A DNA stretch of 64,000 bases from Xenopus tropicalis. Lineage: Eukaryota > Chordata > Amphibia > Anura > Pipidae. Numbering within the stretch: the first letter of the stretch is position 1; each line of letters begins with the position of its first letter. Location of the stretch: contig NC_030684.2 in assembly GCF_000004195.4 (NCBI RefSeq), forward strand, positions 71,407,392-71,471,391, in the 5' to 3' direction. Below the pieces are notes generated by a model. It searched no databases, was not told the origin of the DNA, and saw nothing but the letters and a program-made list of their open reading frames with translations. This document shows, one piece after another, positions 25,524-36,372 of the stretch. Made by a program: the position numbers and the translations under genes.

Positions 25524-25767
25524 ATATATAGGCTCGAATGACGGCACACACAGGATTTGCAAGAAGAGATCACTGGATCAAACAAAAAGTATTTGCATCA
25601 GAGGTTTATTGATTCCAACGTTTCAGCTCCACACGGGAGCTTTTCGAAAGCTCCCGTGTGGAGCTGAAACGTTGGAATCAATAAACCTCTGATGCAAATA
25701 CTTTTTGTTTGATCCAGTGATCTCTTCTTGCAAATCCTGTGTGTGCCGTCATTCGAGCCTATATATT
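25524..25767. repeat. Perfect palindrome of two Penelope-type 3' tails, 5' intron of exo1
   Basis: About 120 bp read identically outward on both strands from the centre TTCGAA (25,643-25,648). Each arm has a small hairpin (AGCTCCCGTGTGGAGCT), GAAACGTTGG, AATCAATAAACC and ends in an AT microsatellite. This tail layout matches the 3' ends of Penelope-like elements at 28,467 and 33,180, so two tails lie head to head. Confidence 0.75.
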
Positions 25768-25792
25768 TATATATATATATATATATAGTTGT

Positions 25793-25960
25793 TTACATAG
25801 CGCTACTTATATAGACAGCACTGTACAGCAGAACAATGAATTATTAAAAAAGCAGGAGGTCATTACAATAATACAAATTGCAATAATTAATACAAATAAA
25901 TCAATAGTAAAATTACATTAATGTTTCCATAGAGCTGACAAAGAGACAAGAGGATGATGT
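25793..25960. repeat. Interspersed repeat related to 26,930-27,060
   Basis: Shares a core of the form ACATAGCGCTACTTATATAGACAGCACTGTACA with the later copy (TTCGGCAGCGCTGTACA). No ends can be fixed. Confidence 0.4.
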
Positions 25961-26067
25961 GCCTGACCTGTAGAGCATAGAATCTAATCTAATTTTCCTG
26001 GTTTTGAATTCCTGGCTTTCTATAAGAACTTTGGGTCGCCACAATTGCATGACTGTCTAATCTACAT

Positions 26068-26617
26068 TAAGGGGCTGATTTACTAACCCACAAATTCGAA
26101 TGGGAAAAATTCCGATTGGAAAATGAACATTTTGCGATTTTTTTCGTCGCCGTTCCGACTTTTTTGTAAATTGACGCAACTTTTTTGTAGCCGTTACGAC
26201 TTGCGCGAATTGTCGCGACTTTTTCGTAGCCGTTACGATTTGCTCGTATCTTGTCGCAACTTTTTCGTATTGAGCGCTCGTAAACTGCAGGCAAAACTTT
26301 CAGACTTAGCATGATTTTGGAAGCCTCCCATAGGACTCAATGGCACTCTGCAGCTCCAACCTGGCCCAAGGAAAGTCACAATACCGAAGCTTGAATGAAT
26401 CCGAAACTTTCGTACTCGGCGCGATGGCTACGAAAAAATCGCGACAATTCGCGCAAGTCCTAACTCTACGAAAAAGTCACGACAATTTGCGAAAAAGTCG
26501 TAACGGCTACGAAAAAGTCGCGAGAATTTTCGAAAAAAATCGCAAAAAATGATCATTATGAAAAAAACGCATTCGGACGCTTTTCGGACGTTCGTGGATT
26601 AGTAAATGTGCCCCTTA
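26068..26617. mobile_element. Palindromic MITE (GGGGCTGATTTACT family)
   Basis: Left end TTAAGGGGCTGATTTACT, right end AGTAAATGTGCCCCTTA, with ACGAAAAAGTCG-type hairpin arms. It lies between exo1 exon 1 and its probable non-coding exon. Confidence 0.8.
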
Positions 26618-26929
26618 GTATTTGGCAGGAGCATGCTCCATTATGAGTATTTATTATATGGCCCAAAGGAACAGTAGTATTTTCCCAGAATACCCCTTTT
26701 TGGCTAAAAATCAAACAATGACCTGCTAGAATTGTTATAGAGCATGAGTACACTGAACTCACACCGGATGGGCCTTCACGACGTGGAAGGATCAATGGGG
26801 AGGTAGTGCAACTACCTTATGCTTAGTGCAAAAAAAAAATAAAATAAAGGACTCCTGAAGGTTCTTACAACATAACTAAACAGCACTGGTTTTATAATCC
26901 AAGACAATTGATCCACAGGGATATTATTA

Positions 26930-27070
26930 TTAACATTTATTTACCAACATATTCGGCAGCGCTGTACAATAAGTGGGTTTCATACATTGGACATACAGAG
27001 TAACATATAAAGCAATCAATAACCGATACAAGAAGTGAAGAGAGCCCTGCCCAAAAGAATATGCAGTACA
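26930..27070. repeat. Interspersed repeat (GCAGCGCTGTACAATAAG type)
   Basis: Contains ATTTATTTACCAACATATTC and GCAGCGCTGTACAATAAG, then GAGAGCCCTGCCC, a common vertebrate interspersed pattern. No ends or poly(A) tail fixed. Confidence 0.4.
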
Positions 27071-27593
27071 ATACTAACAAGCAAATGGATTGGCAGGTTT
27101 AATGCAGCAAAAGCAGAATAAAGATGCACCACTGCAGGGAGTAGTGTGGACAGTGGTAACACCTTGGTGTTTGTACATGTACTGATCTTTTAAGATGAAG
27201 ATGTGAATACATTAATATATATTTATATGTATTAGCTTTGTTACAGGACTTGTTCTACAGTTGTTCAATTAGCCAATATTAAGATTGTCAATATAGTGTG
27301 CCCTATGCTTTTATATCAAACAGATCGTGGATCTTCAGGTACTCATTCCCAGTGGCTGTGCAAGTACAACGCTGAACATTTGCTGCCTAGGGGTTCTCTG
27401 ACGTGTAACATCCTGCTCTGTATCTCTAGTTATTTAGACTGGCCAGCAATGAATGAATGCAGAAATGATGTCGCTCCTAAACAGACTCAGACATTTTACT
27501 GTCCAGGTCCCACACTACCCTTTATGAAGCGCTGGGTGATTTGCTGTACTGTATGTCGCTAAAAACGAATGCTTAAACCCATCACAAACTCAC

Positions 27594-27700
27594 CGCCACT
27601 TCCTGCAGCAGTTCTGTCTCTCTCAGCCACAGAGGGTGCTTTAAACTAAGGCGCGCTTTCTCAGTTTGGCGCAGCTTGGCGCATGCGCGGTTACATCACA
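27594..27700 (-). other. exo1: Probable non-coding first exon of exo1
   Basis: On the minus strand the sequence CAGGAAGTGGCG is followed by the donor GTGAGT (27,593-27,588). Coding exon 1 is preceded by a pyrimidine-rich acceptor (ends AAG at about 25,314), so an upstream 5' UTR exon is required, and this is the best donor in a CpG-rich promoter-like setting. The transcript start is not fixed. Confidence 0.55.
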
Positions 27701-27730
27701 CGTAGGGAAGAATAGCTGCGGACATGTTGG
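27640..27730 (-). promoter_or_regulatory. exo1: Probable exo1 promoter with E2F-like and NRF1-like sites
   Basis: The only CpG-rich stretch upstream of exo1. TTTGGCGC (27,664) followed by TTGGCGC fits E2F sites, and GCGCATGCGC (about 27,680) fits NRF1; CAGGAAGTG (27,596-27,604) fits an ETS site. E2F control would suit an S-phase repair nuclease. No TATA box. A gene on the other strand could share it, but the plus-strand ATG at 27,724 opens only 33 codons. Confidence 0.5.
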
Positions 27731-28394
27731 AAGAGGTAGACGGCAACGTGTCCATTAGTATCCAGGCAGATTGCTGTTGGATGTTCCTTGTCAGGGATAA
27801 AATAACACCGAGACACTGTTGATTTATGAGTTTAAAATATTTAGGAGTGTAGGAGCCGCACATGTCCAAATATTCTCAGGATGCGATCCACTAACAAAAA
27901 TGGCTGCGCTTCCTTGCACTTGTATATTCGCTGGCGCCAAAAATACATGTTGTGATAAAATGAGCTGGGTCTCTGAGTTTTCTCCTGTTCTGTTTCTTCT
28001 TTGTTAACACCTTCCACACTGATAGATATTCCTTTTTTTCTGGTTATTTGATCCATGAGCTGAATGAATGTTTTGTGTATAGAGAGAGAGAGAGTGCAGC
28101 ACAGTTTAAAATCATGTAGCTAGTAGGCAAATGGATACATGTTGCAAAAGATATATGTTGCAAAAAATGTTGCAAAAAACTATACAGAGAATGTTCCCAG
28201 TCAGAGACGTCAAGCATTTCACTGTGCTAAGTGATGAATGCCTTAGTTGCTAGGAGCAAAAGATTATAGAGCATAATTATTTATTGGAGATGACAGGCAT
28301 CATGTATTAAACCCAGGACCCATGTCCGGGTGGGCGATATGATCTGCTCCACATGATGATCATATTTACACACTGAAGTTCAGCGATCGCTAGG

Positions 28395-28639
28395 TACAGT
28401 TGACAGGTGGTGGCGCCATTTTATGTGGTAGGGGTTTTTACTGTGGGTGTTGGGATATGGTCTGTTGGTTTGTCCCTGAGGAAGAGCACTGGTTGTGCTC
28501 AAAATGTTGGAATTTTTTCAATAAAAACACTTTTTCTTTTGTATCAAGTCCCTGTGAGTGTGGCACTCTTTCTATTATATTTTTGTTTTTGACCAGCACC
28601 AAGGGCATTTAGACTTGTATAGGGTGTGCTCCTCCCTGT

Positions 28640-28668
<29 letters not shown>
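28395..28668 (+). mobile_element. Penelope-like 3' tail fragment
   Basis: CCCTGAGGAAGAGCACTGGT, a hairpin with TGTGCTC, then AAAATGTTGG and TTTTTTCAATAAAAACACTT make the hammerhead-like tail pattern of Penelope-like elements. It ends in a TA microsatellite at 28,645-28,668. No coding part remains. Confidence 0.55.
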
Positions 28669-28675
<7 letters not shown>

Positions 28676-29234
28676 ACCACCACAGCTTCATTGTAATCAG
28701 CTTGAAAAAAGAACTAAAATGTTCTGAAAGCTTGCTTTGGTTATCTCCTGGTATCACCTTTATATCACTTTTGTTATTTTTTATTTCAAAAGGGTTATCC
28801 TGTAAAAAAGTTTTGTTCATAGTTCTCTTTTTCATTCCTTGGTGCTGGAGGCAAATGGCAGGGGGTGGGGATTGATTCGAGTTAGTTTTACCAGCTTTCC
28901 ATTTTAGAAATTGCATGAGGGTGAAGCGGTCTTTTGGTTGTTGTGCATATCGCACCCAAATATATACACGTTTCATTTTTATTATGTAATAGGTATGATT
29001 ACTTAAGTCGTTTTTTTTATTAAGTCGCTTGTTTTTGGTAAGTAGAATAGGCCCCCAATAAAAAAATCCTATTCCCACATTTGCCCAAACCGTCCTTGAA
29101 CTAGTGCTGTCGCCACAATCTATGTCTCTACATGGCCCTTTATTGGACTGCTTCTGTGCTCCCCTAATGTAGCCCCGTTTATAGCCAATGTGGCTGCACA
29201 TGGAGCCTTAATATCAGTCTGCAAATTGTCTTTT

Positions 29235-29405
29235 AAGTTTGTGGAAATCCAAAAAAATAGGAAAAAAGCTTAAGCAGGTTAGCTGCAAAACATTTATTAT
29301 GGGTAGTGGTTTTTATAAAGTGTATTGACCCCAAACATATTGTGTTACCACTACCCATAATAAATGTTTTGCAGCAAACCTGCTAAAGCTTTTATCCTAC
29401 TTTTT
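29235..29405. repeat. Fold-back repeat
   Basis: Arms of about 60 bp (TGCAAAACATTTATTATGGG TAGTGG and its inverse) around a loop of about 35 bp at 29,315-29,345. Type unknown. Confidence 0.65.
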
Positions 29406-30430
29406 GGATTTCTACAATTGTATTTGCTTGCAGCACAGAGCAACAACTAGGAGCTAAGTTTTTCAAGTATTTTATACAAAGTTCACAAAAATTTTTTATT
29501 TTTTGTATTTTAAGGTTATACACTTATGCACAATATTTCTCAGGAAGAATTCTAACTTAAATAAGATAAATTGCGGTCCATCGTCTAATATTAACTCCTG
29601 TTAATACATAAATAAACGTAATTGCCGTAGCTGATGTATGTGAAACAGGCAATTTTTGCAAATTTACTAAAAGTCTATCTAAGTACATAGAAATCGTTAT
29701 CATGAATACTAGCAACCTGATAAGGCACATAAAATGTAATGCACAGCTTGTTGCCACACGTTTACAGTGTGTACTTTTTCCTAGCATCTGTAAATCAAAC
29801 GCTTTGCTCATGTCACTTCCATTTAAGCCTGAGCTGATTATTTAGATCTGGTGCACCTGCAGAGGGGCCACAGCAAAATCTGCACATGTGCATCAAGTTT
29901 CCAACGTTTCAGATCATGCAAACGTCATATGTATATAGCTTAACTCATCGCTTAAAGAAACTTATAAGTGGAGCACAGTACAGTAAGAAAAACATCACTG
30001 CTAACAGTAAAATCAGGGCTATTAACTTATCGCTAAAAGCTTTCTAAATATATACCACTAGATGGCACTGTCTGGGAGCATATCTAGTCACCCCACATGT
30101 TCTTGACTGATGGAAATTATCACTGCACTGCATCTGCTGGTAAGTGCTGGCCAAAAATACAGATAATCACCTCTCAGCTAACGTAAACAGGGTTAATACA
30201 ACAAAGAGAGTCAAAATATAATACAATAAAAATTATATAATATATGTCTGTATTTGCTTCTGGTGCTCCAAAGAACCCCAATCCCCCCAACATTCAGAGC
30301 AGCAAGTGCAGTGCAGTCTGCCCATACAGTGAGATATGTACACCCTCCCCTTTTCCCTATCTCCGCAGCCAGATTTCTCTGCAAGTGTCTTTTAGCTGTG
30401 GTAAGGTACTTTTATTTTATTTTAATTTTT
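29406..30430. other. Intergenic stretch
   Basis: AT-rich with no supported gene. A 20-bp inverted pair (CAAAATACAGATGCACACCA) at 30,433 and 30,520 just to the right suggests a further worn fold-back repeat. Confidence 0.35.
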
Positions 30431-30619
30431 ATCAAAATACAGATGCACACCAAGTCAAACAGGCCTGTTTTCTTTTTAATGATGCTGATTAAAAGTTAAG
30501 TTTTTTCTCAGTAAAATACCTGGTGTGCATCTGTATTTTGATTTTGTGTACTACTGGCTTGGATAGCACCCAGGTTTAGTGATTAGTTTGTTTTTTGTTG
30601 GTGTGCTTTAACCTTCAGA

Positions 30620-30968
30620 CTTAAGCTGGCCATACACGTGGCGATCTCACGATGTTTCGTACGACCGTCGGTCGCACGAAACATCGTCAGATCCGCCACA
30701 CACCATTCAGGGCTGAATCGGCAGGTAAGGAGGTAGAAACAATAGGATTTCTACCTCCTTCTGCCGATTCAGCTCTGAAGGGAGAATTTTGGTCAGGCGC
30801 CTTCTATGGCGCCCGATCAAAATTTTCAAACTTGTCCGATCGGCGAGTCGTCCTATATCGGCAGCTTCCTGCGATATCGGTCGACTCGCCGACATGCCAT
30901 ACACGCACCGATTATCGTACGAAACAAGGTTTCGTACGATAATATCGGTGCGTGTATGGCCACCTTTA
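30620..30968. mobile_element. Non-autonomous DNA element (GGCCATACACG ends)
   Basis: TTAAGCTGGCCATACACG at the left and CGTGTATGGCCACCTTTAGA at the right are inverse. Inside, the pair TTTCGTACGA and CGTACGAAAC and the CGCCGATCGG-like blocks fold back. GC-rich and non-coding. Confidence 0.75.
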
Positions 30969-31767
30969 GATTAGATTCTGCAGCAGTGAAAAGGCATCTG
31001 CACTCTCCTTGCAAAGTGTGACTGCTCAACCTCAACACTGCTTATGCTTTATCTACATTATTTCCCCCCCTGCAGTACTTCCCACCCAGTTTGTAGGACA
31101 TACCATGAGCTGTCTGTATATTTTGTAAGTAGCTGCACACCCTTACTGCAATCTTCACTATTTAGGGGCAGAATAAATAAAATTCTAACATTGATCATTT
31201 TTTTTTTTTTTAAATTAGAGTAAACTAATTTCCACAAATGTCTGACTTTTACAAAATAGTCTGAACTGAAGTCTGTGTGGGGAAGAGACGTAGAAAAGTT
31301 GTAAAACTTCTAATTTTTCGAATTGTCACACCAAAACTTTTTGAATTGTTGCACACCTGGTGGGATTATGTCAGTGATTTTGTGATTAATAGTTATAATT
31401 ACTTTCAAAGAAAAGAGCTAATCGCAAAACAAATGGTGTAATCCCAAAAAGTGTTGACCACATCATGCACACCCCCACCCACCTCTTGATTTCTCTCCCC
31501 TTCCCCAAGAAACAACATTAGACTTTATGCAAAGGGAATGTTAGTTTATTGTATAACTCTTTAGTCTATTTGCCATTATCTAGTAATATATTTTTTAAGC
31601 TAAAACACTACATTGTAAAATGCTGCAACCAAATATTAATGCCTTGTATCAATACTTTCCCTCTATATACTGTTTGTTACTGATTTTCAAAGTTTTGTAG
31701 TTGGGTGTAAAAGGAAAACATTAATAAAAACAAATTGTGGGGAAAAAAAAAAATCTATATATATATA
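30969..31767. other. Intergenic stretch
   Basis: No gene or clear element found; short T and A runs only. Confidence 0.35.
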
Positions 31768-32093
31768 CAGGTATGGGACCTGTTATCCAGAATGCTCGGG
31801 ACCTGGGGTTTTCCGGATAAGGGATCTTTCTGTAATTTGGATCTCCATGACTTAAGTCTGCTAAAATCATTTAAATACTGAATAAACCCAATAGGATTGT
31901 TTTGCCTTCAATAAGGATTAATTATATCTTAGTTAGGATCAATTACTAGGTACTGTTTTATAATTACAGAGAAGAAGGAAATCATTTTCAAAAATTAGAA
32001 TTATTTGTTTATAATGGAGTCTATGGGAGATGGTCTTTCCGTAATTTGGAGATTTCTGGATAATGGGTTTCCGGGTAAGGGATCCCATGCCTG
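31768..32093. mobile_element. Mariner-like MITE (CAGGTATGGGACC ends)
   Basis: CAGGTATGGGACCTGTTATCC at the left and GGGATCCCATGCCTG at the right are inverse, and both sit at a TA dinucleotide as Tc1/mariner insertions do. Inner repeats TTCCGGATAAGGGATC and its inverse are also present. Confidence 0.75.
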
Positions 32094-33150
32094 TACTTAA
32101 ATCTGAACAGAAAAATAGGGTTTCATTTTATAAGTGAAAATCTGTGTTTCTGAAGATTTCCAAATAGTTCCCCATCCTCCACCAAAGACAACCTCAAAGG
32201 TAAAAAAGTTTATTAGACACAAGCTCTGTAGATTCTGAACTCTGAACAAAGAAATCACAGGATTTATATAGATTTTTACATGGGAATGTTATGCAAAGGA
32301 GTATAGGAGGGAGAGGAAGACATCATTACATAGTAAAAAAGAGCTAATGTTCTCAAGGCCAGGGTAGTAGTGACCAAGGTCACTCTCACCTCTCACCTGT
32401 GGCTCATTAACAGAGATATCTGGGCTGTAAACTGGCCAGTAAAGTTAAATGGCACAGATTGCACAATGAGTCATGTGCTAATATACTTGCACCTTAATAC
32501 AAAGGAACAGAGATGAGATTCCTTGCAGATCCAGCGTGACAATGGTATGTGTTTCTCTTTTTAAAATGAGATTTATGCTGCATTAAATCACATGATGGGA
32601 CTTAATGTTTGCATTACAATAAATCCTTAAGAATTCAGGATATTTAAATAGACATTTAAGGCATTTCAGTCACAAAACAAAAACTGTAGTACCGTATCTA
32701 CTGTAGTAGAAGGCATTTCAGTGACACTGTCAATTGTATGTGACCCTTTTCAGATTGCTGCAACCCGTGTGGACTTCTGGTGATGACTTGGGTGAGACCT
32801 GTACAAAATCCATGTTGTTTTACTTAGGGATATGTCAACTGATGCAGACATGATGCAGGATCTATATAATCACACATTTCTGATGGACTAAAAATCTTTA
32901 TGTGAAACAGAGACAAGTAGGGAGATAGATGATCATATGTCCTAACATAAAGGTATGCCCACAGGCACTTATTGTAAATACAAAAGAATCACCATTTTAT
33001 GTTTTTCAGGGGACCGGAAAATATGTTTTAAAATCTGCATTATGCATTATAACATAATACAATTAATAAAAAAAATTATGTAAAATGAGGGGAACTTAAA
33101 ATCAGGGTCTGTAAAATTGAGGTTTCACTACAATGTTTACTATATACACA
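32094..33150. other. Intergenic stretch ending in a TA microsatellite
   Basis: No gene is supported. A TA run at about 33,155-33,178 marks the tail of the Penelope-like element that follows. Confidence 0.4.
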
Positions 33151-33644
33151 TATACATATATATATATATATATATATAAAAAAAAACAACTTGCGGTGCA
33201 CTCAGACTTCAACACAGTACTATGGGTGCGTTAAAACAGCTCAAACAGCAGGGAGTCCACCTGCACAGTAATATACCTTCCAACCGAGCCGCACTCCAAA
33301 GTTGTAAAACTTAGCTTTTATTAAAGCATCTTTAAAAACCGAATACAAAAATCGTTCAAAAGCAGTATAGCAGTTATATTTATCAGTCCATTACGCCATA
33401 TCTATGCGATGTTTCGGGAGCATCTCGCCCCCTTTCTCAAGCGTACCTGGTGGCTAAACATGGTCAGTTACTCACATAATCTGTTACTTCCTTGTAAAGC
33501 TGAATGCAGGAAATGAGGTGGCGGGTCACCTTGGAGACAGGACACGCTAACAGCGTATCCGGTATGCAAGGAAGCCGGCACACCAGTCCTGCATATTATG
33601 CATAGAACATAATCAAAATCCTTTACAGTGGCATCTGCACATAT

Positions 33645-35092
33645 TGTCGGGCTAATTCTGCGTATATCTAAAAGAATTCAAGGCTCCTTATTAGTAACAG
33701 GAGGAGTCTTAAATAATATATGCCCAACTCTGAATTCGATATCGAGCGTTCCCAATCAATTGGTATAAAGGTGAAAAATCATGACAATTATTTAATAAAA
33801 TAATTAATTTATTTAAATACGAATATTACAAAAATGAAATTATTACTTAACACTCCCTGATATCTATCTAATAATTAATCAAAATGAACATTGACCAATA
33901 GACATTATTCAATAAATGGCAAGCATCCACAAGATAATATATGTACGTTCACTTTCAATACTTAATAACAAGGTAATTAAATATGTTGAATCAAAGGAAG
34001 GGTAAATGATTGATCTTGAAGTCTTAAGGAATTCTATCTTTAAATGTTCTTATTTCCCCATTAGATTGTTAACTTGGATATCATATATCTATACTAATGA
34101 AAAATAAAATGGACCCAAATTAAACAGATTATTCCCAGTTTGCAACTCTGGGAAAGTCAATGTTTAGGGTAAGACTATAATATACATAGGAATAATAAAT
34201 ATCCAAGCATACAACTTAATCGAGAAAAAGTATAACAAAATGTATATTTACCAGAGTAGAGTTTTCTTATAGTTGAGAATAGTTTCTCCTTCCTCTTCCA
34301 GTTTTTAGATCCCCTTAGATTTTCTTTTTCAGGTTCTTTCTTTTAGATCCCTCTTTCTTTTTTTCTTAGTCCTTAGTCCTTTCTTTTTTTTTCTAGTCCT
34401 CTTGTCTCCTAACTTATCCCTCATCTCTATCTAAAACTCCACCTCTGGGATTTATCAACTAGCCAACTGGCATCAAAGGGTAGTCTTTAAGTTAAACTAT
34501 CACCAGTTGATTTAAATATTTATTACAGTGACCTTTGGACCCGTAATGTCCTCCACCATCTGTGGATGTCACTGTTTCCTCAATATTGTGGTCTGAAAAT
34601 ATTCAGAAAATATAAAATAACTTTTGACCTTCCTTAATTCGATGTTACACACTATTGTTGACATTGCTCCACACTAGAACAATGCTGTGTAACTACTTAA
34701 TACCTTAGTACACATACAATATATGTCATTGGTCTGTCCTTGATTAATTATTACCCTCTCAACAGGTGTGCTCTATATTGTGGAGAGTTTGTAAGATCCT
34801 TCAAGGTGTTCTCATCTTGTTCACCTAGACACCAAGGATTATATAACCTTTGATATTTGCTTTAACACAAAGGTTATACATCTGGGCTAGTAATCCGATA
34901 CAAACCTCCTTTTCAACATATACGTTTCTGATCAACTAAACAAAATAACATTCATTATTTATTCCTATATGATTCATCAAAAAGCATAATATCATTCATG
35001 AATATATATTCTATTAAGTAACATAATCACGTTATCATTAACAAATCAGAATATTCTTGTAATTAATAATTATCTTATCTGAAAATCCGACA
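33645..35092 (-). repeat. ERV 3' LTR (left copy)
   Basis: 1,448 bp, TGTCGG...CCGACA, followed inward by the purine tract. Near-identical to 39,960-41,407. Confidence 0.95.
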
Positions 35093-35110
35093 AATCCCCC
35101 TTATTTTTCT
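35093..35110 (-). other. Polypurine tract
   Basis: AGAAAAATAAGGGGGATT on the minus strand, directly next to the 3' LTR, where plus-strand DNA synthesis would be primed. Confidence 0.8.
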
Positions 35111-35158
35111 AAAATGTTTCTTATAATATGAACATTTTAGGAAAATTACTTAGGGTTT

Positions 35159-35512
35159 TCAAACTCTTCCTTCATCATACTCATTATGTAAACTTGATCG
35201 GCGAGATTTAAGCCATAGTTTATCTAGAGTCTTTTTGATGATCTTCATCCAACGAATTGCTAAGATGGTGATTACAGTTAACCATCCTACTATAATTGTG
35301 ATCAATATACTCCTTATATAGTTTTCCCCCCATGACCTAACAGAAGGAAACAGTATTTCGTCATCGGTTGGTGAAAATTGTGGAGTATCCATGGTGATAT
35401 TATGTTTTTTTATAACCATACGGATGGTATGGCTGGGCTTATTGTCCAACAAAAATTTTAAATCCGGACTTATGGTAATCTCCTGATTTTGGAATGCATC
35501 AATGCTTTCCAC
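35159..35512 (-). pseudogene. ERV env, transmembrane-subunit C-terminal piece
   Basis: A 117-residue open frame with a hydrophobic span (SILITIIVGWLTVITILAI, about residues 68-86) followed by a basic cytoplasmic tail. This fits the membrane anchor and tail of a retroviral envelope TM subunit. It lies in a different frame from the preceding env piece, and the ectodomain between fusion peptide and anchor is mostly missing (no heptad-repeat or CX6CC block seen), so no functional envelope is made. Confidence 0.7.
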
Positions 35513-35528
35513 CTCTCCTTCAGTGTCC

Positions 35529-35975
35529 TCAATGTTTACAGGATATGGAATTAGCGATTGTTACTCCGGTTGCAAACACGTTTCCTATTACTGCAAAGAT
35601 TATAGCAGCAACAATAGCAGAAATGAACCGTTTTGGTCTTTGGTTTGACGAAAAAGGCTCTCTGATTAAAGTTTTCCGGGTTTGCTCCAGGATTTGAGTA
35701 ATCCGCTTTTGTGAATATTCAATATGCAGCTGGTACCAGGTTTGAATCTCCGGTGATCGAATATTGGATTCGTTGACTTGTCTTTCGATGACACAACGTG
35801 GATCTAGGCTCATATAAATCTTCTGGGACAAGATTCTCTTGTTGGTCATGATGAATCCCGCTGTATCCTGTAGCATGATCCCGGATGATGGACCCGGCAT
35901 CACAATCCGCTCAGCGTGTAACTCTTTCCCCAAGATCAGGACTGCATATAAAATAGCGATCATCTTGGATGGCAT
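35529..35975 (-). pseudogene. ERV env, N-terminal piece with furin site and fusion peptide
   Basis: 148 residues. A signal-peptide-like start (residues 1-21) is followed by only about 90 residues, then a furin-type RPKR (113-116) and a hydrophobic run (117-140) of fusion-peptide character. A retroviral surface subunit is usually several hundred residues, so most of it is deleted while the processing junction is kept. The frame closes soon after and the rest of env continues in another frame at 35,512. Described as a relic; no function is implied. Confidence 0.75.
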
Positions 35976-36168
35976 CTTTGGGCCTATAGATAATCAAAAG
36001 AAATCATTAGGTTCAGCCGTCATATATACATAGCAAGTTTCAGTTCACTGAGAAGATAAAGGATATTTAGAAGGTAGAGAGAGACATAGGCATATCATGA
36101 TACAACATCTATATACAATATTAATCTCTACTTCTATCTTTAACTAAAATCTCCTGATTTCTTACTAC

Positions 36169-36372
36169 TCAGCTCTCGACTTGCTCTATTCTCCGAAGCT
36201 GTTGGCTAGGATGACAAACACCTAATTGGTTAATGTGCACCCATTTTTCAACAAAATCATCCCCCTTAGGAATTTTAACTTTATAAACCACAGGAGATAA
36301 TTTATCAGTGATTATATAGGGACCTTTCCGGCGACTAAGATATCCACTGCATAGGGTATTTGTTGTCCCCAT
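36169..36372 (-). pseudogene. ERV integrase C-terminal remnant (GPY/F-type)
   Basis: 67 residues with RRKGPYIITDKLSPVVYKVK and KWVHINQL, the GPY/F-type C-terminal motif of integrases. No RT, RNase H, zinc-binding HHCC or DDE core precedes it. Its start overlaps the end of the protease frame by 61 bp, so the internal deletion joint lies at about 36,340-36,375. Confidence 0.75.

Noticed and set aside
27724..27822. Plus-strand ATG frame of 32 residues at the exo1 promoter
   Set aside because: Too short, no domain and no donor site that would continue it; may only be part of a divergent non-coding transcript.
28575..29201. 208-residue minus-strand frame
   Set aside because: Runs through a TA microsatellite and a Penelope tail; low-complexity YIYIYIYI stretch, no domain.
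30652..31038. Several short frames with RPISAAS and GRLAD strings
   Set aside because: They arise from inverted arms of the GGCCATACACG element, read on both strands.
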